DNA of 64,000 nucleotides from AC-32 sp963763475. GTDB lineage: Bacteria; Actinomycetota; Thermoleophilia; Gaiellales; Gaiellaceae. Of this stretch, positions 1-8,503 are shown piece after piece. The stretch spans positions 620,001 through 684,000 of the forward strand of contig CAVXOR010000002.1 of NCBI GenBank assembly GCA_963763475.1. The letters run 5' to 3'. A model generated the notes under the pieces. It worked only from the letters and a program-made list of their open reading frames with translations. It was not told the DNA's origin and searched no databases. Numbering within the stretch: the stretch's first letter is position 1; every line of letters begins with the position of its first letter. Made by a program: the position numbers and the translations under genes.

Positions 1-2
1 TC

Positions 3-3000
3 AACTGCGGCGCCGGTTTCAACTGCACCGGCAAGACCCTCGGCGACGCATCCGCCGCGAACGCGATCAAGGCCGGTGTGACGCTGGCAGACATCCTGAA
101 CGCGTTCCCGGCGCCGTACAACAAGCTCACGATCGACTCTCTGGCCCAGGGAATCCTGGCCGTCTCCGAGTACCCGTGGGAGCAGATCAACGTCCAGGGC
201 CTCCAGGACATCGCGGGGACGGGCCAGAACGTCCACTACCACGTCGACTTCGACCTCGTCTGCTCGCGCGCGACGAGCTTCTCGCTGCGCGTGAAGCTCC
301 CGAAGGGCTTCTTCCCGGCCGCGGGAACCTCGCAGTTCTCGTATGCAGGCGGGGCCCCAATCGCCGCAGCCAACCCGACCGTCGGCGCTGACGGTCCGGT
401 GTGGTCGACGATCCCGGGCAGCCCGTGCGGCGGCGGCACCGCGACGCGGCACGTGCGCCTCAACTTCACCTCGTACGCCGGTCTCACCCTCGGCTCGCAG
501 ACATCGGACGCCGAGGTCACCGCCGGAGGGACCTTGACCTCGGCAACGGGCCAGGCGCCCGTCGTCGTGACGCAGAACGGCGAGCCCAACGGCAACGCGA
601 CCACCGCCCCGGCGATCGAGAAGAACACGCTCGTCGTCGGACACGTGGCCTCGTCCGATGACGTCGACTTCCACCGCTTCTCCGTCACGGGCCTCGCGCC
701 GGGGACGAAGGTGACGGTGTACCTGAAGGTGCCGCGCGACGCGGACCTCGACCTGGTCGTCAACCGCCCGGGCGCTCCGGGCGTCCAGTCGAGCGCGGCC
801 GGCAGCATCCCGGCGGGCAGCATCGCGGCGGGCAGCATCGCCGCCGGCAGCATTCCGCTCGAGGATTCGCTCCCGGGCACTGACAACACGCGGAACGCGC
901 TTCAGCCCGACACCGTCGCCGACCTCGCAGCCGGCTCGATCCCGGCCGGATCGATCGCCGCGGGCAGCATCTCCGCGAACCGTGGCGCCGTGAACGAGGC
1001 GGCGCAGATCGTCACGCGTGGCGAGAGTGGCGCTGCCGTGATCGGCGTGAGCGGCTACAACGGCGCGTCCAGCAACGAGAACTACGTGCTGCGCGTGAAG
1101 GTGACGCCGCCGCCGACCCTCCCCGCATGCGATCCGGTCACGGGCCTGGGCACCCCGGCGTCGGGCACGCTCCCGGCGGCCGTGACCGACAACAGCGTCA
1201 AGACGCTGTTCCTCGTCAACCAGCAGCGTCTCGCAGGCCTGTATCCCGGCGCGGCCGCCGTGATCGGCCCCACGTCCCCCCTGAACGCGGTCGCGGCCGA
1301 TACGCGAGTGGGCGGCAAGATCATTCCCGTCGACGGCGACCCGAACGTCCGCGCCGCCTACGCGACCTGGGACCAGAACCCGTGCTCGATCGAGGCTGCC
1401 AACGGCGTCGTTCGCTCGATCAATGCGCTCGTGGCGACCTACAGGCCGAAGTACCCGAACCTGCGGTACGTCGTCCTGCTCGGAACCGACACCGCGCTGC
1501 CGAGCTGGCGCCAGCAGGATCTGACCGCGACCTCGCCCGAGGTCGACGAGGCGAACGACCTGGCGTTCACGACGAGTGGGCTTACGAAGGGGAACGCGAT
1601 CTATGCGGCCGCCGCGCAGAACGCCTACCTGACCGACCAGGCGTACGGCGCGTTCAAGGAACGGGTCTGGCTCGGCCACGACATCCCGCTCGCGGACGTG
1701 AGCGTCTCGCGCCTCGTCGAGACACCGGAGGACATCAACGCGCAGCTGCAGCAGTACCTCGACTCGCAGGGTCACCTGACCCTGCAGAGCGCAGCGACTA
1801 CCGGGGACTCGTTCTTCGCGGACGGCGCGGAGAAGGCGAGCGCAGCGCTGGCCCAGCAGCTAGCGCTGGCCCCGACCAGCCAGACCCTGCTGACGGGTGC
1901 CTGGAACCACCAGGATCTGCTCGACAACTTCTTCAAGAAGAGCACCGGAGTGCCCGACGTCGGCGCGATCTGGGCGCACTACAGCCACTGGCTCGCGCAG
2001 CCTGCGTTCCTGCCGGCTCAGCCGACGCTCGCGGACCTCGCCTCGACCGTGGACATCGACCGTTCGTACAGCGGACGACTGATCTTCACCGTCGGCTGCC
2101 ACAGCGGGCTGAACGTGCCCGACACGCTCGCCGCGGTCGCCCCGGGCGACCAGCAGCGGCTGCGGGACTGGGCGCAGGCCTACATGAACGCCAAGGCGGC
2201 GGTGTACGTCGCGAACACCGGCTTCGGCTACGGCGACACGACCACCATCGACCTGTCCGAGCGGCTGATGGACCACTTCGCCGGCACCATCAACTCGGGC
2301 GGCACGATCGGCGAGCAGTGGGTTCGCGCCCTGCACAAGTACTACGGCGAGCCCTCGAACTACGACGTGATCGACGAGAAGGTCATGGTCGAGGCGAACA
2401 TGTACGGCCTGCCGTTCTACGACTTCGGGACGGGAGCGCCGGCCTGGACGGACCCGCCCTCGACCGTCCCTGTCGGGACGACCAACAGCGCCCAGCTGCC
2501 GACGATCACGGCGAACGTCGTCGCCCAGGCCGTGGACGGTGGCCGCTCGCTCTTCGTCGACTCCGGTCGTCCGGACGGCACGACGTACACGCAGGGAGGC
2601 GCGACACTAACTGCGGGGACGCTGTCGGTTTTCTATCGGCCGGCGCAGCCGACGGTCTCGCGAGACGTGACGAGTGATGACCCGAACACAAACAAGGTGG
2701 CACACGGCGCGTGGATCAGCGGCATGACCACGCACACGATCCCGAACGTGAAGCCGGTCAAGCCGTTCCCGCTCGTGTTCTCCGACACCGACCGGCCGGC
2801 GAGGGACTACCCGAACATCTTCTTCCCGGCAAACGTCGTCACGGTCAACCGCGACTTCTTCTTCGGCAAGGAGCACGACACGGCCGTCGTCAATCTCGGC
2901 AAGTTCTTCCCGAACGCGACCGGCGACCTCGGGACGGAGCAGGTCGTCGACTCGATCGGCCTGCAGATCGGCTACTCCGAGGCCGCGGACGTGACCGCGC

Positions 3001-3902
3001 CCCTCATCACGCAGGTAGGCGCCGTCAAGGCGACCGACGGCTTCGACGCCTTCGTCCGCACGGACGCCACCGGGATCTCACGCGTAGCGGTGATGTGGGC
3101 TGCGCCGGGGAGCGGTGCATGGACGGTCACTCCGCTGACCGATGCCGGCGGCGGCCTCTGGACCGCGCACATCGTCAGCGGCGCGCCGTCGATCACGCTC
3201 GACGCCGAGGCCGAGGACGCCAACCACAACGTCGGCTACAGCTTCAACAAGGCCGTGCATTTCCAGTCGTTCGCCGACTCTGGCAAGCCGTCGATCACCC
3301 TTGACCGGCCGCTTCCGAACGCACTGTTCACGCTGAACGACACGGTCGCCTCGAGCTTCAGGTGCTCCGACCCGGGCGGCGTGCAGTCGTGCCTCGGCCA
3401 GTCGGATGCCGGAACCCCCGATCCCGGAACCCTCGCGTCGAGCGGCGGGCCGATCAAAACCAGCAGCCTCGGCGCGCACACGTTCACCGTCACCGCGACG
3501 GACATCACCGGGAACTCGACGTCGAAGACGATCACGTACTTCGTCGTCGGAATCTTCGGCTTCAAACCGCCCGTCGACAACCCGCCGATCGTGAACATCG
3601 TGACCGCCGGCAACACCTCGCCGGTCAAGTGGTCGCTCAAGGACGCGGGCGGCAACTTCGTCCGCAGCCTCGGCTCGGTGACGTCCGTCACGTCGTCGGC
3701 GATCAAGTGTGAGACGGCGACGACGGATCCGGATCCGGACACCGTGCATTCGGGTCTCGCGGGCCTGAAGTACGACCTCGCCGGCGAGCAGTTCGTCTAC
3801 AACTGGCAGACGCAGAAGTCGTGGAAGGGCACCTGCCGGAGGCTGTTCATCGGCCTCACCGGGAACGGCGTCCTGCCCTACGCGGACTTCAAGTTCAAGT
3901 AA
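3..3902 (+). CDS. Large secreted C25-like (gingipain-fold) protein with PPC and PxKF domains, 5'-partial
   Basis: The reading frame is open from the first codon of the window, so the N-terminus and any signal peptide lie outside; an internal GTG at 78 is not the likely start. Domains in order: an N-terminal beta-rich part; a bacterial pre-peptidase C-terminal (PPC)-like domain at about 620-1110 (VDFHRFSV, then YVLRV at its end); a caspase/gingipain-like region at about 1180-2450 with candidate catalytic His (HYSH, codons 1977-1988) and Cys (TVGCHSG, Cys codon 2097); Ig-like segments at about 2990-3540; and a C-terminal PxKF-like module ending SWKGTCRRL. The PPC domain is interrupted by two blocks of AGSI repeats (about 798-860 and 927-975). 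Domain names come from family knowledge, and peptidase activity is inferred from the His/Cys pair. The protein is probably exported to the surface or medium. Its last bases overlap the convergent phosphatase gene by 8 nt. Confidence 0.75.
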   Translation, partial: NCGAGFNCTGKTLGDASAANAIKAGVTLADILNAFPAPYNKLTIDSLAQGILAVSEYPWEQINVQGLQDIAGTGQNVHYHVDFDLVCSRATSFSLRVKLPKGFFPAAGTSQFSYAGGAPIAAANPTVGADGPVWSTIPGSPCGGGTATRHVRLNFTSYAGLTLGSQTSDAEVTAGGTLTSATGQAPVVVTQNGEPNGNATTAPAIEKNTLVVGHVASSDDVDFHRFSVTGLAPGTKVTVYLKVPRDADLDLVVNRPGAPGVQSSAAGSIPAGSIAAGSIAAGSIPLEDSLPGTDNTRNALQPDTVADLAAGSIPAGSIAAGSISANRGAVNEAAQIVTRGESGAAVIGVSGYNGASSNENYVLRVKVTPPPTLPACDPVTGLGTPASGTLPAAVTDNSVKTLFLVNQQRLAGLYPGAAAVIGPTSPLNAVAADTRVGGKIIPVDGDPNVRAAYATWDQNPCSIEAANGVVRSINALVATYRPKYPNLRYVVLLGTDTALPSWRQQDLTATSPEVDEANDLAFTTSGLTKGNAIYAAAAQNAYLTDQAYGAFKERVWLGHDIPLADVSVSRLVETPEDINAQLQQYLDSQGHLTLQSAATTGDSFFADGAEKASAALAQQLALAPTSQTLLTGAWNHQDLLDNFFKKSTGVPDVGAIWAHYSHWLAQPAFLPAQPTLADLASTVDIDRSYSGRLIFTVGCHSGLNVPDTLAAVAPGDQQRLRDWAQAYMNAKAAVYVANTGFGYGDTTTIDLSERLMDHFAGTINSGGTIGEQWVRALHKYYGEPSNYDVIDEKVMVEANMYGLPFYDFGTGAPAWTDPPSTVPVGTTNSAQLPTITANVVAQAVDGGRSLFVDSGRPDGTTYTQGGATLTAGTLSVFYRPAQPTVSRDVTSDDPNTNKVAHGAWISGMTTHTIPNVKPVKPFPLVFSDTDRPARDYPNIFFPANVVTVNRDFFFGKEHDTAVVNLGKFFPNATGDLGTEQVVDSIGLQIGYSEAADVTAPLITQVGAVKATDGFDAFVRTDATGISRVAVMWAAPGSGAWTVTPLTDAGGGLWTAHIVSGAPSITLDAEAEDANHNVGYSFNKAVHFQSFADSGKPSITLDRPLPNALFTLNDTVASSFRCSDPGGVQSCLGQSDAGTPDPGTLASSGGPIKTSSLGAHTFTVTATDITGNSTSKTITYFVVGIFGFKPPVDNPPIVNIVTAGNTSPVKWSLKDAGGNFVRSLGSVTSVTSSAIKCETATTDPDPDTVHSGLAGLKYDLAGEQFVYNWQTQKSWKGTCRRLFIGLTGNGVLPYADFKFK

Positions 3903-4491
3903 CCCACGCGGGACTTCTGGCCCAGGCGTCGAGCCGATCGACCGCCTGGGCCAGTTCTCCCGCGCCGAGGCGAAACGGTTGGGCGTAGGGAACCTGGGCG
4001 ATCGCCGCGGCGGGATTGCGCCCCTCGACCGCGTCTAGGACGTAGCGCACCGGCAGCCCGTGCGCGACGACCAGCACGGTCTCTTCCTGCCGGGCGAGGA
4101 TCGTGCGGTAGGCGCTGACGTAGCGGGCAACCGTCTGGGCGCGGCTGTCGCCGCCGGGCACGACCTCCTCGGGCCCGTGGGCGTGTGCCCAGGCTCGATA
4201 CTCGATCAGCGGCCGGCCCTCGAACTCGCCGAAGCGGATGTCGTTCAGCTCGGCGAGCACGAGCCGAGGCACGTCCCGGCCCGCTAGCGCCAGCTCGGCG
4301 GTCTCCTGCGCGCGCTCGAACTCCGACGTCACGCAGAGGTCGATCGGGTCGTCCGCTAGCTCGACACCCAGGCGCCTGGCTTCCTCACGCCCGACGGCGG
4401 TCAACGCGCACGCGACGCGCGGATCGCCGTTCGTGAGGCCCTCGACGGAGCGCTCGCTCTCCCCGTGTCGCGCCAGGACGACTCGCTCCAC
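3895..4491 (-). CDS. Histidine phosphatase (phosphoglycerate mutase-like) family protein
   Basis: About 198 residues. The N-terminal motif LARHGES is the RHG signature whose His is phosphorylated during catalysis. Further on, TSEFERAQETAE and VVAHGLPVRYVL (second catalytic His) complete the family pattern. Substrate is unknown; the family includes phosphoglycerate mutases, alpha-ribazole phosphatases and sugar-phosphate phosphatases. I chose the GTG at 4491 because AGGTGAT lies a few bases upstream on the minus strand. A GTG at 4500 is possible, but longer starts would run into the tRNA-Gly gene. It converges on the large secreted-protein gene and stands alone. Length fits a minimal single-domain member. 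Confidence 0.82.
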   Translation of the reverse strand: MERVVLARHGESERSVEGLTNGDPRVACALTAVGREEARRLGVELADDPIDLCVTSEFERAQETAELALAGRDVPRLVLAELNDIRFGEFEGRPLIEYRAWAHAHGPEEVVPGGDSRAQTVARYVSAYRTILARQEETVLVVAHGLPVRYVLDAVEGRNPAAAIAQVPYAQPFRLGAGELAQAVDRLDAWARSPAWVT

Positions 4492-4624
4492 CCGAATCAC
4501 CTTAACGGGGGACGGTCCTAGATCAGCTGTAGCCGACAATGTGCCTACAGGCAACGCGGGCCGCCTTCGAAGTCTCGCCGCAGGGGCTCGGGGAATGCTC
4601 GCCGCATTGGCTCGCGGCTTATAC

Positions 4625-4652
4625 GAAACGGCCTCCTCCGGGAGGCCGTTTC
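4625..4652 (-). terminator. Perfect 12-bp hairpin after tRNA-Gly
   Basis: GAAACGGCCTCC and GGAGGCCGTTTC pair perfectly around a TCCG loop, starting 14 bases beyond the 3' end of tRNA-Gly on the minus strand. It has the form of an intrinsic terminator stem but no T tract follows on the minus strand, so termination is inferred. Confidence 0.55.
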
Positions 4653-4665
4653 CTGTTCGAGGGAG

Positions 4666-4736
4666 AGCGGGCGGCGGGGATCGAACCCGCATAACTAGCT
4701 TGGAAGGCTAGGGCTCTACCATTGAGCTACGCCCGC
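4666..4736 (-). tRNA. tRNA-Gly (TCC)
   Basis: A 71-nt cloverleaf: acceptor GCGGGCG/CGCCCGC, D arm GCTC...GAGC, anticodon stem CTAGC/GCTAG with loop CTTCCAA (anticodon TCC), T arm GCGGG-TTCGATC-CCCGC, discriminator T. CCA is not encoded. A hairpin follows 14 nt downstream. Confidence 0.96.
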
Positions 4737-4799
4737 GAGCGCCGCGAAAGCCTAGCCCGTGGAGCGGAGGCCGTCCGACCGCCGCGCGATGCTGCACAG

Positions 4800-5861
4800 G
4801 TGATCCCGGAGCGCCTGGTCCGGTTCCGGCTGCGGACGGTCCTGTCGCTGCTGGTCATCATCATCTCGGTCGCGCTCGTGCTCGAGGTGATCTGGATCGC
4901 ACGCCACGTGCTGGTGTGGATCGTGATCTCGCTCTTCCTGGCGCTCGCGCTCAACCCGGCAGTCGAGTGGCTCCAGCGGCGTGGGCTGAAGCGCCGCGGC
5001 GCGGCGGCCGCCGTCGCCTACCTGCTCGCGATCCTCTTCATCGTCGCGATCGGCTTCACCTTCGTGCCGACGCTCGTGGACCAGGTGAACGAGTTCGTCG
5101 ACAAGCTCCCGGACTACGCCCACGACGTCACGCATGGGCGCGGGCGGCTCGGCTTCCTGGAGACGAAGTACCACATCCAGGAGCGGATCCAGAACGGGAT
5201 CAAGGACGGCGGCGCGACCAAGGTGCTCGGCCTCTCTGGCGTCGCGCTCTCGGTGGCGAAGGGCGTGATCACGATCGTCGTCGCGACCGTGACGATCCTC
5301 TTCATGACCTTCTTCATGCTGCTCGAAGGCCCCCTCTGGATCGAGCGGCTCTACCGGCTGCTGCCCGCGGACGCCCAGCCGCGCTGGCGCAAGGTCGGCA
5401 ACGAGATCTACCGCACCGTCGGCGGCTACGTGACCGGCAACCTGCTGATCAGCCTGATCGCGGGAACACTGACCACGGTCGTGCTGCTGATCATGGGCGT
5501 GCCCTACGCGGTCGCGCTCGGGTTGATCGTCGCGATCCTCGATCTGATCCCGCTCGCCGGCGCGACGATGGCGGCGATCCTGATCGGGATCGTCGCCTTC
5601 CTGCACTCGGTCCCGGCCGGGATCGTGGTCATCGTCTTCTTCATCCTCTACCAGCAGATCGAGAACCATCTGCTCCAGCCGGTCATCTACGGCCGCACGG
5701 TGCAGCTCTCGCCGCTGGCGGTGCTGGTCTCGATCCTGATCGGGGCCGAGCTGGCCGGGATCATCGGCGCCCTCGCCGCGATCCCCGTCGCCGGCTCGAT
5801 CCAGGTGGTCGTGAACGACTGGCTCGAGCACCGGCACGAGCACGCCGCCCGCGCGCTCTGA
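4800..5861 (+). CDS. AI-2E family transporter (PerM/YdiK-like membrane protein)
   Basis: About 353 residues with roughly eight hydrophobic segments. An opening pair begins with SLLVIIISVALVLEVIWIA. A hydrophilic loop with amphipathic stretches follows (VDQVNEFVDKLPDYAHDV). The rest is strongly hydrophobic and includes the family-typical region around DLIPLAGATMAAI and YQQIENHLLQPVIYGRTVQLSPLAVL. The PerM/AI-2E exporter family is known for autoinducer-2 or ion export in a few species; the substrate here cannot be told. The GTG at 4800 is the first start that clears the tRNA-Gly gene on the other strand. The gene begins 63 bases after that tRNA and stands alone ahead of a CAP-domain gene. Confidence 0.85.
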   Translation: MIPERLVRFRLRTVLSLLVIIISVALVLEVIWIARHVLVWIVISLFLALALNPAVEWLQRRGLKRRGAAAAVAYLLAILFIVAIGFTFVPTLVDQVNEFVDKLPDYAHDVTHGRGRLGFLETKYHIQERIQNGIKDGGATKVLGLSGVALSVAKGVITIVVATVTILFMTFFMLLEGPLWIERLYRLLPADAQPRWRKVGNEIYRTVGGYVTGNLLISLIAGTLTTVVLLIMGVPYAVALGLIVAILDLIPLAGATMAAILIGIVAFLHSVPAGIVVIVFFILYQQIENHLLQPVIYGRTVQLSPLAVLVSILIGAELAGIIGALAAIPVAGSIQVVVNDWLEHRHEHAARAL

Positions 5862-5912
5862 TCCCTCGTTCGAGTGATTGCCGCCCGCCGCAGGCGGGCC
5901 GATCGCGAGGGT

Positions 5913-6449
5913 ATGGGCAGGCGCTCGAGGATCCTCGCCGCGCTGGCCGCCTTGCTGGTGGTCGCGGTCCTGCCGGCGCCCGGCTCGGCTAGTCCGCGCG
6001 GCAAGACCGCGCAGGTGGTGCAGCTGCAGGCTGCGCTGCTCGGGCAGATCAACGCCTTCCGCACTGCGCACGGCCTCGTGCGCCTGAAGGTCTCAGGTGC
6101 GCTGACCGGGGCCGCGGGCGGTCACTCCACGCAGATGGCGAGGCTCGGCTTCTTCAGCCACAACTCGGCGAACGGGCAGTCGTTCTCGCAGCGCATCGCG
6201 CAGGCCTATTCGTCGCGCGGCTTCCGCAGCTGGACCGTCGGCGAGAACCTGGTCTGGGGCGGCCCCGACATCGGCGCGGCGCGAGCGTTCAGGCTCTGGG
6301 TCTCGAGCCCGATGCACCGGGCGAACCTGCTCAACCCCCGCTGGCGCGAGGTCGGCCTCGGCGCCGTGCACTCGACGAGCGCTCCGGGCGTGTACGGCGG
6401 CGGCGCGGCGACGATCGTCACCGCCGACTTCGGCGCCCGCAGCCGTTAG
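5913..6449 (+). CDS. Secreted CAP-domain (SCP/PR1-like) protein
   Basis: A 178-residue protein with an N-terminal export signal: MGRRSR, then a long Ala/Leu/Val core ending near GSASPRG. The remainder is one CAP domain: INAFRTAHG, HSTQMARLGFFSHNS, GENLVWGG, WVSSPMHRANLLNPRWREVGLG. These carry the His/Glu cavity residues of the family. Bacterial CAP proteins are secreted, and their activity is mostly unknown. The ATG at 5913 was chosen over upstream in-frame starts because of a GCGAGGG Shine-Dalgarno-like stretch directly ahead and because it leaves a clean signal peptide. It is followed by tRNA-Arg on the same strand. Confidence 0.85.
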   Translation: MGRRSRILAALAALLVVAVLPAPGSASPRGKTAQVVQLQAALLGQINAFRTAHGLVRLKVSGALTGAAGGHSTQMARLGFFSHNSANGQSFSQRIAQAYSSRGFRSWTVGENLVWGGPDIGAARAFRLWVSSPMHRANLLNPRWREVGLGAVHSTSAPGVYGGGAATIVTADFGARSR

Positions 6450-6485
6450 CCCGCCAGCAGCCCGGGTACCCTGTGTGACACCAGG

Positions 6486-6557
6486 GCGCCTGTAGCTCAG
6501 TGGAAGAGCGACGGCCTTCTAAGCCGTTGGTCGGAGGTTCGAATCCTCCCAGGCGCA
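6486..6557 (+). tRNA. tRNA-Arg (TCT)
   Basis: A 72-nt cloverleaf: acceptor GCGCCTG/CAGGCGC, D arm GCTC/GAGC, anticodon stem ACGGC/GCCGT with loop CTTCTAA (anticodon TCT), T arm GGAGG-TTCGAAT-CCTCC, discriminator A, no encoded CCA. A TACCCT hexamer at 6467-6472 may be its -10 element. Confidence 0.96.
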
Positions 6558-6596
6558 TGCGGTTTGAATCGTCGTGCCGGGGTACAAAGAGGCGCG

Positions 6597-6914
6597 ATGG
6601 GCATCGTCATCAGTCTGGTTCTGATCGCCTTCGGGGCGATCTTGACGTGGGCCGTGAACACCGACGGCGGCAGCGTCGATCCCCAGGCGGTGGGCGTGAT
6701 CTTGATGGTCGTCGGGATCATCGTCTTCTTCATCTCGCTCGTGCTCTGGCGCACCTGGTGGGGGCCAGGCTTCTGGGGCGGAGGCCCGGGTTACGACGGC
6801 CCCGCTGATGCGCCGGGCGGCGTCGTTCGGCGGCGGGTTTACCGCCCGGCCGTGCGGCGCACGACCGAGTACGTGGAGGAAGAGCCGCCTCCGCCGGGAC
6901 CTCCCGCTCCGTAG
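6597..6914 (+). CDS. DUF6458-like small membrane protein
   Basis: A 105-residue protein with two transmembrane segments: a first one from MGIVISLVLIAFGAILTWAV, and a second around GVILMVVGIIVFFISLVLW. These are linked by a short acidic loop and followed by a Gly/Arg/Pro-rich cytoplasmic tail with RRRVYRPAVRR and a proline-rich end. This pattern matches the actinobacterial DUF6458 family, whose function is unknown. The ATG at 6597 was preferred because it starts exactly at the first membrane segment; a TACAAA hexamer lies 8 nt upstream. Located 39 bases after tRNA-Arg. Confidence 0.75.
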   Translation: MGIVISLVLIAFGAILTWAVNTDGGSVDPQAVGVILMVVGIIVFFISLVLWRTWWGPGFWGGGPGYDGPADAPGGVVRRRVYRPAVRRTTEYVEEEPPPPGPPAP

Positions 6915-6944
6915 GCGGCAACCGAGCGACGAAAGGGGTTTGCA

Positions 6945-7517
6945 GTGGCAGACAAGCTGCAGGGCAAGCGCGTGGCGTTTCTCGCCACGGACATGGTCGA
7001 GCAGGTCGAGCTGACCGAGCCGTGGCAGGCGGTCGAGCAGGCCGGCGGCAGGCCGGAGCTCGTCTCGCTCGAGGAGGGCGAGATCCAGGGCTTCAACCAC
7101 TACGACAAGGGCGACACCTTCAAGGTCGACAAGACCGTCGAGGAGGCGAGCGCCGACGACTACGACGCGCTCGTGATCCCCGGTGGCGTCGGCAACCCCG
7201 ACACGCTGCGGATGGACGAGAACGCCGTGGAGTTCACGCGGCAGTTCTTCGAGCAGGGCAAGCCGGTCGGCGTGATCTGCCACGGCCCCTGGATGCTGGT
7301 CGAGGCCGGCGTCGTGCGCGGCCGCAAGGTCACCTCGTGGCCGTCGCTGGAGACCGACATCCGCAACGCTGGCGGCGAGTGGGTCGACGAGGAGGTCGTG
7401 GTCGACCAGGGGCTCGTCACCAGCCGCAAGCCGGACGACCTGCCGGCCTTCAACAAGAAGATCGTCGAGGAGTTCTGCGAAGGCAAGCACGCCGAGCAGG
7501 CCGCCTCGACCCATTAG
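6945..7517 (+). CDS. DJ-1/PfpI family protein (type 1 glutamine amidotransferase-like)
   Basis: A 190-residue single-domain protein. KRVAFLATDMVEQVELTEPW opens the flavodoxin-like fold, ALVIPGGVGNPD marks the conserved Gly-rich turn, and GVICHGPW holds the nucleophilic Cys followed by His as in PfpI proteins. Family members are described as intracellular proteases, deglycases or stress chaperones; which applies here is unknown. GTG start with GAAAGGGG about 7 bases upstream. It is likely a free-standing stress protein; the next feature is a tiny hydrophobic peptide gene. Confidence 0.9.
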   Translation: MADKLQGKRVAFLATDMVEQVELTEPWQAVEQAGGRPELVSLEEGEIQGFNHYDKGDTFKVDKTVEEASADDYDALVIPGGVGNPDTLRMDENAVEFTRQFFEQGKPVGVICHGPWMLVEAGVVRGRKVTSWPSLETDIRNAGGEWVDEEVVVDQGLVTSRKPDDLPAFNKKIVEEFCEGKHAEQAASTH

Positions 7518-7586
7518 TCCGTAACCATGACGCGGCCTCGGGCGTTGTCTATTCAGACGTTGTCAGCGACCTGACGGGAGGTGGAC

Positions 7587-7655
7587 ATGTACATCGGACT
7601 TGGCACCTTGCTCGTGATTGTGCTGATTGTCCTGCTGCTCCTCTACGTGTTCTAG
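7587..7655 (+). CDS. 22-residue hydrophobic membrane peptide
   Basis: An ATG at 7587 preceded by GGGAGGTGGAC, close to an ideal Shine-Dalgarno, opens a 22-codon frame ending in TAG. The product starts MYIGLGTLL and is almost entirely Ile/Leu/Val, long enough to cross the membrane once. The strong ribosome site and single clean membrane helix argue that it is translated. It resembles the short hydrophobic peptides annotated widely in bacteria; no function can be assigned. Confidence 0.6.
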   Translation: MYIGLGTLLVIVLIVLLLLYVF

Positions 7656-7711
7656 AGCAGCCACCTGCCTCAGGCCGCTGACGGCCGCCGCCGTTCGCGT
7701 GGCGGCCTCAG

Positions 7712-7782
7712 TGGCCCCGGGAGGAGTCGAACCTCCGCGCGCGGATTCGAAGTCCGCCGCTCTTCCGCTGAGCTACGGGGCC
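7712..7782 (-). tRNA. tRNA-Arg (TCG)
   Basis: A 71-nt cloverleaf on the minus strand: acceptor GGCCCCG/CGGGGCC, D arm GCTC/GAGC, anticodon stem GCGGA/TCCGC with loop CTTCGAA (anticodon TCG), T arm GGAGG-TTCGACT-CCTCC, discriminator A, no encoded CCA. A GGCCGCC/GGCGGCC inverted repeat (7683-7707) follows downstream and may terminate it. Confidence 0.96.
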
Positions 7783-7961
7783 GTAGTTTCAGTGTGACAG
7801 ACCAATTCTCGGGTGCCCGGCGTGTCGCTGGCGGTGCGTCGCCGGAAGACCCAGTGCTATGAGGCACGGGTCTGGAGAGCGACGTGCCGTCAGCGGCGCG
7901 AGGCGTGCACCGGAGGCCGGCTCCGCCGGCCGCAGGTGTTCGCCGGCCGGGGACGCGAGAG

Positions 7962-8035
7962 GGTGGCGGACGGGACTCGAACCCGCGACCACCGGGACCA
8001 CAACCCGGGGCTCTACCAACTGAGCTACCGCCACC
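7962..8035 (-). tRNA. tRNA-His (GTG)
   Basis: A minus-strand cloverleaf with acceptor GTGGCGG/CCGCCAC, D arm GCTC/GAGC, anticodon stem CCGGG/CCCGG with loop TTGTGGT (anticodon GTG), T arm GCGGG-TTCGAGT-CCCGT and discriminator C. The extra G at position -1 typical of tRNA-His is encoded (included here). Confidence 0.96.
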
Positions 8036-8073
8036 ACGCAGCGGGGACAGGATAGCCCCTCGCGGGCTGAGAG

Positions 8074-8277
8074 CTACGCGGCTGCGCCGGCGCGGAGGTG
8101 GCGTCGGATCAGCGCGTCGATCAGCGCCTGCTGCAGGCGGACGAGCTCGGACCGGTTGCGCTCCAGCTCCTCACGCCCGGCGCCGACGGCACGCAGAGTC
8201 TGGCGCTCGTAGACCACGCCGCGGATCTCGTCGCTGAGCGACTCGACGGTGGGGAGTTCGATGACGGTTGCGTTCAT
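8074..8277 (-). CDS. Small hypothetical protein, helical
   Basis: A 67-residue protein, ATG start. The sequence is mostly helix-forming: ESLSDEIRGVVYERQTLRAVGAGREELERNRSELVRLQQALIDALIRRHL reads as two amphipathic helices with heptad-like Leu spacing, and the tail is RAGAAA. I do not recognise a family. It lies between tRNA-His and another short minus-strand frame, and its composition looks like real coding sequence rather than a shadow, because no better frame overlaps it. Confidence 0.55.
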   Translation of the reverse strand: MNATVIELPTVESLSDEIRGVVYERQTLRAVGAGREELERNRSELVRLQQALIDALIRRHLRAGAAA

Positions 8278-8311
8278 GACCGGACGTTGAGACTGGGCCC
8301 GGCCCTATTAG

Positions 8312-8500
8312 TTAGTCGCCGTCGTTCTCCTCTTGCGGAGGCGGCGGATCGGGCAGCCGCTCGGCGGCCTCCTCGCGCTCCTCCGACTCCCGCTCGGTCT
8401 CCTCGTCGAACTTCGTCTCGACGGACTCGCGGCTCTCGAGCTCTCGATCGTCCTGTTCGCGTTCCACTGGTGCGGGATGCTCGCCACTATCCTTCGCCAA
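8312..8500 (-). CDS. Possible small acidic protein
   Basis: A 62-residue frame from a TTG at 8500, very rich in Glu/Asp/Arg (DDRELESRESVETKFDEET and a PDPPPP segment near the end). No Shine-Dalgarno is evident, and the start lies only 4 bases from the divergent tRNA-Leu gene. It is charged, presumably disordered, and of unknown function. It may be a spurious frame; the absence of a competing frame is the main support. Confidence 0.35.
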   Translation of the reverse strand: MAKDSGEHPAPVEREQDDRELESRESVETKFDEETERESEEREEAAERLPDPPPPQEENDGD

Positions 8501-8503
8501 ACC

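Noticed and set aside
4752..6071. A 439-codon minus-strand frame rich in Asp/Arg/Glu
   Set aside because: Antisense of a polytopic membrane protein, which typically reads as charged residues; no start or domain support.
7884..8237. A peptide reading DSNPRPPGPQPGALPTELPP
   Set aside because: This is the translated tRNA-His gene, a common false protein in databases. The same applies to frames across tRNA-Ala, tRNA-Leu and tRNA-Arg.
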